Part shown: one piece after another, positions 44,516 to 52,998 of the stretch
Layout: each line of letters starts with the position of its first letter
Position numbering within the stretch: position 1 is the stretch's first letter
From: Actibacterium lipolyticum
GTDB taxonomy: Bacteria > Pseudomonadota > Alphaproteobacteria > Rhodobacterales > Rhodobacteraceae
Assembly (NCBI RefSeq): GCF_900184935.1
Contig: NZ_FXYE01000002.1
Location: forward strand, 310,001 to 374,000
Length of the DNA stretch: 64,000 nt
Direction: 5' to 3'
Notes under the pieces: generated by a model
Seen by the model: only the letters and a program-made list of their open reading frames with translations
Told to the model about the DNA's origin: nothing
Databases searched by the model: none
Translations under genes and position numbers: made by a program

Positions 44516-46207
44516 TCACGCCCCGGTGACTTGCACAGATTTGTTCGGATCAACGCTGACTGTGCCCATCCGTTTGACGTAGCTTTCCACCACGTCCCAG
44601 ATGGCGGGCCCTTCGGTGCCCTCGTTCACACTGGCCCAACCGGACACAACATAGGTTTTGGCCGGGTCGATCGCTTCGCCGGTTTTCAGCAATGTCATGT
44701 TGGTGATGCGGCTGCCCTGCGGCTTGCTTACGTCGATGTGGTAGCCCATGCCGCCCACGCGAACCATGTCCCCGCCCTGTTGGTAATATGGGTCTGGGTT
44801 GAACAAGTTGTCGGCCACGTCCTCTAGGATCACGTGGATCGTTTCGCCGGTCATTTCCGAACGATACGCCGCCGGGTAAGACATCGACGTCGCGTTGAAC
44901 AGATCCTCGCGCGTGATCGGATCGCCGGGCAACAGGCTTGGCCCCCAGCGGAAGCCGGGCGACATGGCGATGTCGGCCTCACGCTCATCAATCAGCGCGT
45001 TACAGATCAGATCATCCCACGTTCCGTTAAAGTTACCGCGGCGGTACAGCAGGCTGTCAGTGTGGCCCAGAACCTCGGACAACTCGGCCTCATAAGGCGC
45101 GCGCTGTTCGTCGATCAGGGCGGCAACCTCTTGGTCGGGCGCGATCACGTCCGAGAAGACAGGGATCAGCTTGTGGCGGAAGCCAAGAAGCTGACCATCG
45201 CGCACGTCCAGATCAAGCCGGGTCACGAACTTACCGTTGGAGCCTGATGCGATCAGCATCGTGTTCCCAACCATCACCGGTTCAGGAAGCGCATCATGCG
45301 TGTGGCCGGTCAGGATCACATCGATACCCGGAACTTTTCCGGCCATTTTGCGGTCTACGTCGAACCCGTTGTGCGACAGCACAACAACCAGATCGGCGCC
45401 TGCATCGCGCACTTCTTGTACAACCTCTGCCATCCGCTCTTCGCGCACACCGAAGCTAAGGCCGGGGAACATGTATTTCGGGTTGGCAATCGGCAGGTAT
45501 GGGAAGGCTTGGCCGATCACCGCAACCTTCGCCCCGCCCCGTTCGAACATCTTGTACGGTTCGTAGGCGGGTTCATCCCATTCGTTGTCAAAGATGTTCG
45601 CGCCAAGGAACGGAAAGTCGAGGCTTTCGACGATCTCGTTCACGCGATCAACGCCCAGCGTGAATTCCCAGTGCGAGGTCATCGCATCCGGTTTCAGCGC
45701 GTTCATGACGTTCACCATGTCCTGCGCATCTGTCTTGAAGCAGGTGTAAGACCCGTGCCACGTATCGCCACCATCCAGCAACAGCGCGTCAGGGCGCGAC
45801 GAACGGATCGAATTCAGGATCGTCGCAACGCGATCAAGCCCGCCCATCCGGCCATAGGTTTTCGCCAGCGCACTGAAATCCTGATAGCTCAGCGCATAAG
45901 CCTCGGGCGTGCCGGGGGTCATGTTGAACATCTTCAGGAAATCGGCACCAGTCACATGCGGCGGCAGGCCGTTCACATCGCCAACACCAAGGTTGATTTC
46001 CGGTTCACGGAAATACACCGGCTTAAGCTGGCCGTGAATGTCGGTCACATGCACAAGTGTGATGTTGCCGAAAGTGTCGAAGTTCAGCAGGTCGTCCTGC
46101 GTCAGAACCTGCTGGGCAGCCAGTTTCGACCAGTTGCCAACCCCAGCGGCACCATAGATGGCCGAGGCTGCAACAGTTGCTTGCAGAAAATCACGCCGCG
46201 AAATCAT
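44516..46207 (-). CDS. soxB: Thiosulfohydrolase SoxB
   Basis: This 563-aa periplasmic dimanganese enzyme hydrolyses sulfate off SoxY-bound thiosulfonate. The signal ISRRDFLQATVAASAIYGAA is Tat-like. The metallophosphoesterase domain has HVTDIHGQLKP, LLLDGGDTWHGS, SHWEFTLG (the SoxB form of GNHE), VVLSHNGFDVDRK and ILTGHTHDALPEP. The C-terminal 5'-nucleotidase domain follows. A 130-base gap with twin palindromes separates it from soxA. Confidence 0.96.
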   Translation of the reverse strand: MISRRDFLQATVAASAIYGAAGVGNWSKLAAQQVLTQDDLLNFDTFGNITLVHVTDIHGQLKPVYFREPEINLGVGDVNGLPPHVTGADFLKMFNMTPGTPEAYALSYQDFSALAKTYGRMGGLDRVATILNSIRSSRPDALLLDGGDTWHGSYTCFKTDAQDMVNVMNALKPDAMTSHWEFTLGVDRVNEIVESLDFPFLGANIFDNEWDEPAYEPYKMFERGGAKVAVIGQAFPYLPIANPKYMFPGLSFGVREERMAEVVQEVRDAGADLVVVLSHNGFDVDRKMAGKVPGIDVILTGHTHDALPEPVMVGNTMLIASGSNGKFVTRLDLDVRDGQLLGFRHKLIPVFSDVIAPDQEVAALIDEQRAPYEAELSEVLGHTDSLLYRRGNFNGTWDDLICNALIDEREADIAMSPGFRWGPSLLPGDPITREDLFNATSMSYPAAYRSEMTGETIHVILEDVADNLFNPDPYYQQGGDMVRVGGMGYHIDVSKPQGSRITNMTLLKTGEAIDPAKTYVVSGWASVNEGTEGPAIWDVVESYVKRMGTVSVDPNKSVQVTGA

Positions 46208-46302
46208 GCTCGTTGTCTCTCCGTTCAGAACGCACTTCTCCGACCCGGCAAACGCGCGTGCGTGCCGGTGGTCATATGCAGGGTAAAGGAACTAACGAAT
46301 AA

Positions 46303-46329
46303 CCCGCGCGGGAAAATCCCCCGCGCGGG
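46303..46329 (-). other. Twin palindromes between soxA and soxB
   Basis: Two perfect CCCGCGCGGG palindromes 7 bases apart can form one stable 10-bp hairpin. It lies just after the soxA stop and has no T-run. Confidence 0.6.
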
Positions 46330-46337
46330 GAAGTGTT

Positions 46338-47192
46338 TTAGTTACGAACCGAAGGTCCTTCGGACGACAGGCCGTTCGCACGCGAAGCAACATAAAGCTC
46401 CAGCGCGATAAACTCGGGCGAGCCTTCCTTGAAGGTTTCAGCGCGCGTATCGCGCACACAACCTTTAAAGCGGGCATGGATCGAGTTCAGCTTGGCGTTC
46501 TTCAGACGATAGGCTGGGAAGCCGTTGATCTGACCCTGGCTAAGGTGGTCTGCACGAATAAGATTGTCATAGTTATCTTCGTGGCAGTTCGCACAGGACA
46601 GTTCCAACTGGCCGTAGCGGGTATAGTACATCTCTTTACCCTGCTCCCAAGTGGCTTGGGCTGGGCCGTCGATGGCGACGTTCATGGGCATGCCGCGGGA
46701 TTGCAGAGCAATCAGCGCCGTCATGTTGACCATGTCTTTCGCGTTCCATCCCCACTTGTCGGCACCCATACGGTTTTCCCGACAGTCGTTGATGTACATC
46801 TCGGTCGTCCAAACCTCGCCTGCGGCTTCATTCCACTTTGGCATCTGCGTGCGCAGACCCTTCATGGATTCCGGCCCTTCGTGGCAAGACGCACAAGATT
46901 TTTCCTCGGACCCGCTGACCTGGTTCCAGGTATCGATGGCCTGATCCACAAAGATCATGCCCGGATTGTCGAAGTCGTCCATCTGCAAGGCTTGCGTTTC
47001 AGCGGAACGGAACGTCCAGCCAGAACGGATTTCATCCATGTTTTCCAGATGCGCCGGAGCTTCTGTCCGGACGACCATTTCGGTTTCACCGTTTATGATC
47101 AGCGCCGCGTCTTCATCTGCCGACGCGATGCCTGCGCCCAGCGCAAGCATTGCAATCGAAGACGTCACGGTCTTGAGCGATTTCAGTTTCAT
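46338..47192 (-). CDS. soxA: Dihaem cytochrome SoxA
   Basis: This 284-aa periplasmic protein has a signal peptide (MLALGAGIASA region). Haem motifs are CASCH (100-104) and CANCH (200-204); a third cysteine at 245 (RFKGCVRDTRAE) is the persulfide ligand of the catalytic haem. With SoxX it attaches thiosulfate to the SoxY cysteine. Two haem motifs fit the alphaproteobacterial SoxA class. GGGAGGAAACGT precedes the ATG; a 29-base gap follows soxZ. Confidence 0.96.
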   Translation of the reverse strand: MKLKSLKTVTSSIAMLALGAGIASADEDAALIINGETEMVVRTEAPAHLENMDEIRSGWTFRSAETQALQMDDFDNPGMIFVDQAIDTWNQVSGSEEKSCASCHEGPESMKGLRTQMPKWNEAAGEVWTTEMYINDCRENRMGADKWGWNAKDMVNMTALIALQSRGMPMNVAIDGPAQATWEQGKEMYYTRYGQLELSCANCHEDNYDNLIRADHLSQGQINGFPAYRLKNAKLNSIHARFKGCVRDTRAETFKEGSPEFIALELYVASRANGLSSEGPSVRN

Positions 47193-47221
47193 ACGTTTCC
47201 TCCCTGAATGAAACGAGCCGC

Positions 47222-47551
47222 TCAGCCGATCGCGATCGGCTTGGCTTCCTCGTAAACAGAACCGTCATCATCGTACCAAGTGAACTTGAATTCACCGGCT
47301 TCGGGCACTGTGGCCTCGAATTCGATATACGGGTTGGTCGAAATCGCGGGCTCAAGCGTCACGTCGATGACGTTCTGACCGTTAAAATCGCACGTAAAGC
47401 GGTTGATGATCGACCGAGGGATCGCGTTGCCCTCTTTATCCTTCCGCTGCCCGGATTCCATCGGGTGGCTGATAAGGGTTTTGATCGTAATCGCGTCACC
47501 AGCTGCCGCAGATTTTGGGACTTTGACGCGGGGTTTTACACCAGTTGCCAT
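47222..47551 (-). CDS. soxZ: Sulfur carrier partner SoxZ
   Basis: This 109-aa protein forms the heterodimer with SoxY. It starts ATGVKPRVKVPKSAAAGDA and ends with TWYDDDGSVYEEAKPIAIG. No own signal peptide is present, consistent with export as a complex with SoxY by Tat. It lies 17 bases after soxY. Length and sequence match the family closely. Confidence 0.96.
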   Translation of the reverse strand: MATGVKPRVKVPKSAAAGDAITIKTLISHPMESGQRKDKEGNAIPRSIINRFTCDFNGQNVIDVTLEPAISTNPYIEFEATVPEAGEFKFTWYDDDGSVYEEAKPIAIG

Positions 47552-47568
47552 TTCTTAAACTCCTTTAA

Positions 47569-47985
47569 TCAGCCGCCGCAGCCGCCGATGGTGACTTTCA
47601 CGGTGTTTGCGGTACGCACGAAGCTGCCGTCGGCCATTTTGGCGATGGCGACCACGTCTTGCGTGCCTGCAAGCCGGATACGGGTGGATGCGCTTTGCGA
47701 TGCGGCCAGTGGGCCGAAGTTGAATGTGCAAACCGCAGGCGTTGGGTTGCCAGATGCCAGCAGCATCACGGAAACGGCACCCGGTGCGTCAACGCTGACC
47801 GGAACCGTGTTGCCGTTTTCGGCAATCTCTGGGCTGGTCAGGGTAATGCCGCCTTCGGCCATGTCTGCGCCGCCAGTAAAGGCAGCGATTGATTCATCAA
47901 CGCTCGCCATTGCGCGGATGGGCAGCGCGATCGTTGCCGCAACACCGGCACCAAGCGCAATCGCCCCACGTCTTGTAAGTTCCAT
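47569..47985 (-). CDS. soxY: Sulfur carrier protein SoxY
   Basis: This 138-aa protein carries pathway intermediates on the cysteine of its C-terminal swinging arm GGCGG, visible at the very end (VTIGGCGG). A Tat-type signal (TRRGAIALGAGVAATIALPI) is present. The start at 47985 follows AAAGGAGAG; the frame reaches 48024 over the soxX gap. It is located between soxX and soxZ in the core operon. Confidence 0.96.
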   Translation of the reverse strand: MELTRRGAIALGAGVAATIALPIRAMASVDESIAAFTGGADMAEGGITLTSPEIAENGNTVPVSVDAPGAVSVMLLASGNPTPAVCTFNFGPLAASQSASTRIRLAGTQDVVAIAKMADGSFVRTANTVKVTIGGCGG

Positions 47986-48020
47986 TGCTCTCTCCTTTGT
48001 CAGGAAGGATCCGCGAGGGA

Positions 48021-48506
48021 TCACTCCTCTTTCAGCGTCATCAGGTAGGCGACGACATCTTCGATCTGCTGCGAAGTCAGAAGCGGCGGCAGCGTATCGG
48101 TCGTGGCGGCCTTACCTGTGTAGGCATCGCCCGGGCGGATATACCCAGTCGTCTTATAGAAGGACGGCATGATCGTGCCGTCATACGTTATCTTAGCGTT
48201 TGCAACGATGCCGCGAATTTCGGCTTCGCCCCAACGATCGGCCACGCCATCAAGGGGTGGGCCAACTTCGCCGTGGAATGGTACCTCTTCGGCCAGCTCT
48301 GAGATCGCATGACACGAAACACAGTTGCCTTGGCTTTTTGTACTGACCACCACGCGGCCCGCTGCGGCGTCACCTGCCGTACCCGACAGGGAAACGGCAA
48401 CTGCGCCGTATTCATCATACTCAACGTTCTCTGGCGCAACTTCCGCTGCAGAAACAAGACCGACACTTGCCATCAAACAAGTAGCGCTCAGCGTTATGCG
48501 TTTCAT
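48021..48506 (-). CDS. soxX: Monohaem cytochrome SoxX
   Basis: This 161-aa periplasmic protein has a signal peptide (MKRITLSATCLMASVGLVSA), haem motif CVSCH at residues 62-66 and the distal methionine region GTIMPSFYKTTGYIRPG. It forms the SoxAX complex. GGAGGAG precedes the ATG at 48506. It is the first gene after the 154-base soxW-soxX gap, which holds a candidate SoxR site. Confidence 0.95.
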   Translation of the reverse strand: MKRITLSATCLMASVGLVSAAEVAPENVEYDEYGAVAVSLSGTAGDAAAGRVVVSTKSQGNCVSCHAISELAEEVPFHGEVGPPLDGVADRWGEAEIRGIVANAKITYDGTIMPSFYKTTGYIRPGDAYTGKAATTDTLPPLLTSQQIEDVVAYLMTLKEE

Positions 48507-48565
48507 TAAAGACTCCTCCCAGTGCCTTTTTCCGTCAGCTAACCGTAGCTGAGGTATTCCACGGC

Positions 48566-48595
48566 ATGCAACAACAAATATAGTTTTTTGCATAC
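48566..48595. promoter_or_regulatory. Candidate SoxR operator in the soxW-soxX gap
   Basis: An inverted repeat ATGCAA - N16 - TTGCAT encloses an AT-rich core with ATATAGTTTTTT. A similar ATAT...GTTTTTT core lies in the soxS-soxV gap (50014-50033). In other bacteria SoxR is known to bind exactly these two gaps. Confidence 0.5.
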
Positions 48596-48660
48596 ATTTT
48601 AAGGGGCGCGGTGTCGCATCCCAGATTCGAGTGCGATTTTATGCCAAAACATCAAAGCCT

Positions 48661-49221
48661 TCACTGCGTTTCTGCAAGTTTCCGGGCCAGGTATTTTTGG
48701 AAATGTTCGTCGGTATCATACCCTTTTTCAAGCACCCAAGTAAGCAGACTCTGCGTTGTTCCCTTGCCGAAAGCACCGGGCATCGTGACCACAGCGGCCT
48801 GTGCTGCGGTGCCAGACTCGGGCATCGCATCGGGCATAAACATCATCGTGGGCGTGAACATAATCCCCCACCGGCGCGCCATTTCCTTTTCAGAAAGCGC
48901 GGTTCCGTCAAAGTCAGTTACCTCTACATCGCCAAACAGATTCATCTGAACCACGAAGTAGTTATCTTCGATCAACGCTTCTATTTCCGGGTCTGGAAAC
49001 ACCTCTTCATGCATCTTTTTGCAATAGATGCAGCCGCGCTGTTCAAAGATCACCAACAGGCGCTTTCCTTCGGCGTTCGCTGTTTCCAGATCTTCGGTCA
49101 TGTCTTTGAACGTGTCTTGCAGCCATGTGGGTTTGTGCAGCCCGTCATCACCCAAAGGGGCCGCCAGAACCGGCGCGCCCAGCGCCATGAAGACCGCGGT
49201 TGTCAAACTTGTTAATCGCAT
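48661..49221 (-). CDS. soxW: Periplasmic thioredoxin SoxW
   Basis: This is a 186-aa protein. A signal peptide (MRLTSLTTAVFMALGAPVLA) is followed by a thioredoxin fold with active-site CIYC (64-67) and the loop FTPTMMFMPD. It receives electrons from SoxV and is thought to keep the sox carrier thiol reduced. It is located 23 bases after soxV. It is paralogous to the protein at 41439-42032. Confidence 0.93.
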   Translation of the reverse strand: MRLTSLTTAVFMALGAPVLAAPLGDDGLHKPTWLQDTFKDMTEDLETANAEGKRLLVIFEQRGCIYCKKMHEEVFPDPEIEALIEDNYFVVQMNLFGDVEVTDFDGTALSEKEMARRWGIMFTPTMMFMPDAMPESGTAAQAAVVTMPGAFGKGTTQSLLTWVLEKGYDTDEHFQKYLARKLAETQ

Positions 49222-49244
49222 CTCAACTCCCCTTTCAGGTCAAA

Positions 49245-49982
49245 TCATCCGATTGTGGTGAACCATGGGACATGCTCGATCATGAATTGCGCGATATAGG
49301 CGACCGAATTTGTGGCAATCAGCACCCCGAACAGGATCAGCATCACGCCCATCGCCTTTTCAACAAGCCCCAAGTATTTGCGGTTCCGCTGCGCCCAGCC
49401 CAAAAACGGGCGGGCGAAAATGGCGGCCACGATGAACGGTGTGGTCATGGCAAGCCCGTAAACCATCAGCAAAAGCGCCCCGCGCGTGACATCGCCCATG
49501 CCGCTGGCCACAAACAAAATCGCCGTCAGCGCCGGACCAACGCAGGGCGTCCAGCCGAAACCAAACGCCAGCCCCATGATATAGGCGCCTATAACGGTGG
49601 TTGGCTGCGCCGTGCTTTCGATCCGCGCCTCGCGGTACAGAAACGGAATGCGGATCACGCCCAGAAAGTGAAAGCCAAAGACAATCAGCAACGCGGCTGC
49701 GACATAAGACAGCTTGTCCTTCCATTCTATGAACGCTTGGCCCAGCGCCGTCGCGCCCATGCCCAGCATCATGAAGATGGACGTCACGCCCAGCGCAAAG
49801 AAGATTGCCGACAGCACCAACCGACGCTGCGCACCCGGCGCGATGGCCCCGTCCCCGCGCAGTTCAGACATTGAAATCCCGGCCATATAGCACAAATAGA
49901 ATGGAACCATGGGCAGAATGCAGGGCGACAAAAACGATAAAAGCCCGGCTAAAGCTGCGCCACTAAAGGAAATATCAAGCAC
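49245..49982 (-). CDS. soxV: CcdA-family thiol-disulfide transporter SoxV
   Basis: This 245-aa membrane protein has six hydrophobic helices and the two conserved membrane cysteines in LSFLSPCILPMVPF and GFGWTPCVGPALTA, which pass electrons from cytoplasmic thioredoxin to periplasmic SoxW. The start codon is GTG (49982) with AAGGGAG upstream. It is divergent from soxS across a 70-base gap. Confidence 0.94.
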   Translation of the reverse strand: MLDISFSGAALAGLLSFLSPCILPMVPFYLCYMAGISMSELRGDGAIAPGAQRRLVLSAIFFALGVTSIFMMLGMGATALGQAFIEWKDKLSYVAAALLIVFGFHFLGVIRIPFLYREARIESTAQPTTVIGAYIMGLAFGFGWTPCVGPALTAILFVASGMGDVTRGALLLMVYGLAMTTPFIVAAIFARPFLGWAQRNRKYLGLVEKAMGVMLILFGVLIATNSVAYIAQFMIEHVPWFTTIG

Positions 49983-50013
49983 GTGGGCGACTCCCTTGCC
50001 CTAATAACAAAAA

Positions 50014-50033
50014 CATATTACGTTTTTTATATC
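50014..50033. promoter_or_regulatory. Candidate SoxR operator in the soxS-soxV gap
   Basis: CATATTAC-GTTTTTT-ATATC is AT-rich in an otherwise GC-rich region and shares the ATAT...GTTTTTT core with the soxW-soxX gap. It lies between two divergent starts. Confidence 0.5.
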
Positions 50034-50052
50034 TATCTGGAAAGACTGTGTG

Positions 50053-50442
50053 ATGCGAATTCTTGGAGCCATTCTTGGCCTTGGCCTAAGTGCGCTTGCC
50101 CTTGCCGGGCCGGCGCAAGCGGACATGCGTCTTTTGATGGTTGAACAAAAAGGCTGTGCATATTGCATCATGTGGGAAAATGAGATCGGGCCGATCTATC
50201 CCAAAACAGCCGAGGGTAAGACCGCCCCCCTTAGGAAAGCGGACTTACGCGCCCTGCCCGATGACATTGAGCTGCGCTCAAAACCCCGGTTCACGCCCAC
50301 GTTCGTGCTGCTGCGCGACGGGGTCGAAGTAAGCCGGATCGAAGGATACCCCGGCGAAGACTTCTTTTGGGGGCTGCTTGGGCGCATGTTGGAAACGCAG
50401 ACTGAAACGACTGCACAAAATTTGAGCCGAACCGAAGGGTAA
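50053..50442 (+). CDS. soxS: SoxS-type periplasmic thioredoxin
   Basis: This 129-aa protein has a signal peptide (MRILGAILGLGLSALALAGP) and a short thioredoxin-like domain with CAYC at 35-38 and FTPTFVLL. SoxS is known to reactivate the SoxYZ carrier. The ATG at 50053 is chosen; a GTG one codon before is also possible. It is the first plus-strand gene of the sox regulatory block. Confidence 0.9.
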   Translation: MRILGAILGLGLSALALAGPAQADMRLLMVEQKGCAYCIMWENEIGPIYPKTAEGKTAPLRKADLRALPDDIELRSKPRFTPTFVLLRDGVEVSRIEGYPGEDFFWGLLGRMLETQTETTAQNLSRTEG

Positions 50443-50512
50443 GAACAAATGAGTGCACCCACGCAACGTCTGTATCGCGCGGCACCAAGGTAGGTTCGCA
50501 TTTACTGGAAAT

Positions 50513-50528
50513 ACATGCTAAGGCATGT
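50513..50528. promoter_or_regulatory. Inverted repeat before soxR
   Basis: A perfect 6-bp inverted repeat ACATGC-TAAG-GCATGT lies 63 bases before the soxR start. It could be an autoregulatory operator or a short hairpin. Confidence 0.45.
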
Positions 50529-50590
50529 CAAATTATGCGGTAACGCAGCGCGCAGAACAAAGGATGGGGCAATAGCCCCCTAAGACGAAA

Positions 50591-50962
50591 ATGGCAGAAG
50601 CAGTTCAATCTTTCGGCTTTAACGGCGGTGACCTGATCGATGACGATGCGGAAAACGCAGTCGTAGCTGACGATATGATCACCAAGGCACAGGCGGCCTC
50701 CAGCTTTCTAAAGGCGCTGTCCCACGAGGGGCGGTTGATGATCTTGTGCCACCTGTCCACCGGCGAAAAAACCGTGACAGAGCTTGAAAACCTTCTGTCA
50801 TCGCGTCAGGCCGCAGTAAGCCAGCAATTGGCGCGCTTGCGCTTGGAAGGGCTGGTTGCACACCGCCGCGAGGGTAAGGCGATCTTCTATTCGCTTTCTG
50901 ATGAACGTGCGCGGCGCACCATTGAACTTGTCTATGACATGTTCTGCAACGAGCCGGCTTAA
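50591..50962 (+). CDS. soxR: ArsR-family sulfur-responsive repressor SoxR
   Basis: This 123-aa winged-helix repressor has a DNA-recognition helix in SSRQAAVSQQLARLRLEGLV and the wing HRREGKAIFY. Cysteines lie at 53 (MILCHL) and 119 (DMFCNE). Their spacing of 66 residues equals that of the Cys41/Cys107 pair of the persulfide sensor SqrR, which forms a tetrasulfide bridge. It probably represses the sox operon until sulfane sulfur is present. The soxT-like gene follows after 34 bases. Confidence 0.92.
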   Translation: MAEAVQSFGFNGGDLIDDDAENAVVADDMITKAQAASSFLKALSHEGRLMILCHLSTGEKTVTELENLLSSRQAAVSQQLARLRLEGLVAHRREGKAIFYSLSDERARRTIELVYDMFCNEPA

Positions 50963-50996
50963 GGCCAAGGTCTGTTGACCTGACGGGGAGGATTGC

Positions 50997-52043
50997 ATGG
51001 ACGTGCTACCGATTGGCGCCATCGCTGCGCTGATTGGCCTGACCACTGGTGTGGTGATGGGCCTGGCGGCGCGGCTTGGCGATTTCTGCACATTAGGGGC
51101 CATTGAAAGCGCCATCTACGGCGAAGATCAGCGGCGCATCCGTATGTGGGGCATCGTTCTGGCCACCGCGATCTTTTCAACATTCTTTCTGTCCACCGCC
51201 GGCCTGATAGAGCTTGAGGCGACGATCTATCATTCTGTCGCGTGGAACCCGCTGGCCAGCATCGTTGGCGGTGCCGTGTTCGGTTATGGCATGGCGCTTG
51301 CAGGCAATTGCGGGTTTGGCGCCTTGGCGCGGTTCGGCGGCGGTGATTTACGAGCGATGGTCGTTGTGGTCGTCATGGCGATCACCGGGTTTGTCACGCT
51401 GAACGGTCCGCTGGCAAAGCTGCGCGTTCTGGCCTTTCCTCAAACACCTTCCGAAGGCCCACAGGGTTTCGCGCATCTGGTTGCCGGGCAACTTGGCCTA
51501 CCGCCCCTTGCCTTTGCCACGCTGGTTGCGGCTGCGCTGCTGATCTGGGCGTTGTCTTATGCGCCGCTGCGCGCCTCGGTCCGGCAAGTCACATGGGGCG
51601 TGGCGGCAGGACTTTCGGTTAGCTTTGCGCTGTGGGGCACCAGCATGCTGCACGGGCTAAGCTTTGGCGAAATCCCTGTCGAAGGGCACAGCTTTACCGC
51701 CCCGCTTGGGCGCACATTACTGTGGTTGATGACCGCGTCTTCCGGCGGGCTTGGCTTTGCGGTTGGTTCGGTTGCGGGCGTGTTGGCCGGGGCCTTCGTT
51801 GGATCAACGATCAAAGGCCACTTCCGCTGGGAAGCCTGCGAAGATCCGCGCGAACTTGGCCGCCAAGTTGGTGGCGCGGCGCTGATGGGCGTGGGCGGTA
51901 TCGTCGCCATGGGCTGTTCTGTGGGCCAAGGCGTCACAGGCTTTGCCACCCTTGCCTATTCCGCGCCAGTCACGCTTGCCGCGATCTATTTCGGCGCAGT
52001 GTTCGGGTTGCGCCGGCTGATACAAGGGTACCAGCCGGACTGA
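50997..52043 (+). CDS. YeeE/YedE family thiosulfate permease (SoxT/TsuA-like)
   Basis: This 348-aa membrane protein has about nine or ten hydrophobic segments and the conserved cysteine motifs of the family: GDFCTLGA (Cys31), AGNCGFGALARF (Cys105) and MGCSVGQGVTG (near Cys307). In TsuA such cysteines relay thiosulfate through the membrane. With soxR upstream it would bring thiosulfate into the cytoplasm for sensing or assimilation. GGGGAGG precedes the ATG. Confidence 0.9.
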   Translation: MDVLPIGAIAALIGLTTGVVMGLAARLGDFCTLGAIESAIYGEDQRRIRMWGIVLATAIFSTFFLSTAGLIELEATIYHSVAWNPLASIVGGAVFGYGMALAGNCGFGALARFGGGDLRAMVVVVVMAITGFVTLNGPLAKLRVLAFPQTPSEGPQGFAHLVAGQLGLPPLAFATLVAAALLIWALSYAPLRASVRQVTWGVAAGLSVSFALWGTSMLHGLSFGEIPVEGHSFTAPLGRTLLWLMTASSGGLGFAVGSVAGVLAGAFVGSTIKGHFRWEACEDPRELGRQVGGAALMGVGGIVAMGCSVGQGVTGFATLAYSAPVTLAAIYFGAVFGLRRLIQGYQPD

Positions 52044-52047
52044 TCGC

Positions 52048-52998
52048 TTACCCCTGAAGCGCGTCCCACATTTCCATGTCACGTTCAGCCGTCCAGATAC
52101 GCGGCGTATCGATCCCGCGCGCCTCGTCATAGGCGCGGGCAACGTTGAACGGCAGGCAGTGTTCGTAAATCGCATAATCCGCGAATTTCGGGTCGCACAC
52201 CTCGCGCACGGCATCCCATGCGTCTTTCAACGTGCCGCCCTTTGCCGCCACTTTTTCGACGGGCTTATAGGTGCTTTCCACGAAATCACGGGTATTTTCG
52301 ATCGCGCGGCTTACCATTTCCGGCCCGACCAGCGCATCGCCACGGCCCGGCGCAATGCTTTCGGGTTCGAACCACGCGATGTTGTCCAGCGTTTCGCCCC
52401 AGTCGTTGAAATGGCCGTCACCGCAATAGCAGGCAGAGTGGTATTCGACGATATCGCCCGTGAACATCACCTGCTCATCCGGAACCCAGATTACGGCGTC
52501 CCCCGCGGTGTGGGCCCGACCAAGGTGCATGATATCGACCCGGCGCTTTCCAAGGTAGACGGTGGTACGGTCCGAAAACGTTGTGGTCGGAAACGTCAGG
52601 CCCGGAATGCTTTCATGCCCTTCGAACAAACGCGGAAAGCGTTGGAATTCGCTGTCCCAATCTTCTTGCCCGCGCTCAACCACCATGGCGCGCGCCGCGT
52701 CTGACATGATGACCTGCTGCGCACCATAGGCCGAGGCACCAAGAACCCGCACAGCATGGTAATGGGTCAGCGCCAGATGGGTGATCGGTTTGTCGGTGAC
52801 TTTGCGGATTTCTTCGATCACCTTATTGGCAAGGCGCGGGGTGGCCTGTGCTTCGACCACCATGACGCTGTCATCCCCGATGATAACGCCTGAATTCGGG
52901 TCGCCCTCGGCGGTAAAGGCCCACAGCCCCTCTCCGACTTCGGTGAAGCTTGTCTTCTTTTCGCTCATGTCGCCTTGCGATGCGAATGCCTTGGCCAT
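52048..52998 (-). CDS. SoxH-like metallo-beta-lactamase-fold protein
   Basis: This 316-aa protein has the MBL fold (FTAEGDPNSGVIIGDDSVMV, HLGRAHTAGDAVIW, MFTGDIVEY). The usual HxHxDH motif reads HYHAVR (residues 79-84) and the GHG near the C-terminus reads GRG, so the second metal site is lost while three zinc-1 histidines remain. Length fits SoxH of Paracoccus (about 317 aa), and its place next to the sox locus supports that. There is no signal peptide at the chosen start (52998, AGAGGGG upstream). Substrate is unknown. Confidence 0.8.
   Translation of the reverse strand: MAKAFASQGDMSEKKTSFTEVGEGLWAFTAEGDPNSGVIIGDDSVMVVEAQATPRLANKVIEEIRKVTDKPITHLALTHYHAVRVLGASAYGAQQVIMSDAARAMVVERGQEDWDSEFQRFPRLFEGHESIPGLTFPTTTFSDRTTVYLGKRRVDIMHLGRAHTAGDAVIWVPDEQVMFTGDIVEYHSACYCGDGHFNDWGETLDNIAWFEPESIAPGRGDALVGPEMVSRAIENTRDFVESTYKPVEKVAAKGGTLKDAWDAVREVCDPKFADYAIYEHCLPFNVARAYDEARGIDTPRIWTAERDMEMWDALQG

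Noticed and set aside
45296-46411. 371-aa plus-strand open frame
   Set aside because: It is antisense to soxB and runs over the soxA-soxB hairpin; no domain visible.
30829-50582. Shared 13-mer GCAATAGCCCCCT at 30829 and 50570
   Set aside because: The flanks do not align, and one copy lies inside a decayed frame; chance identity in GC-rich sequence is likely.
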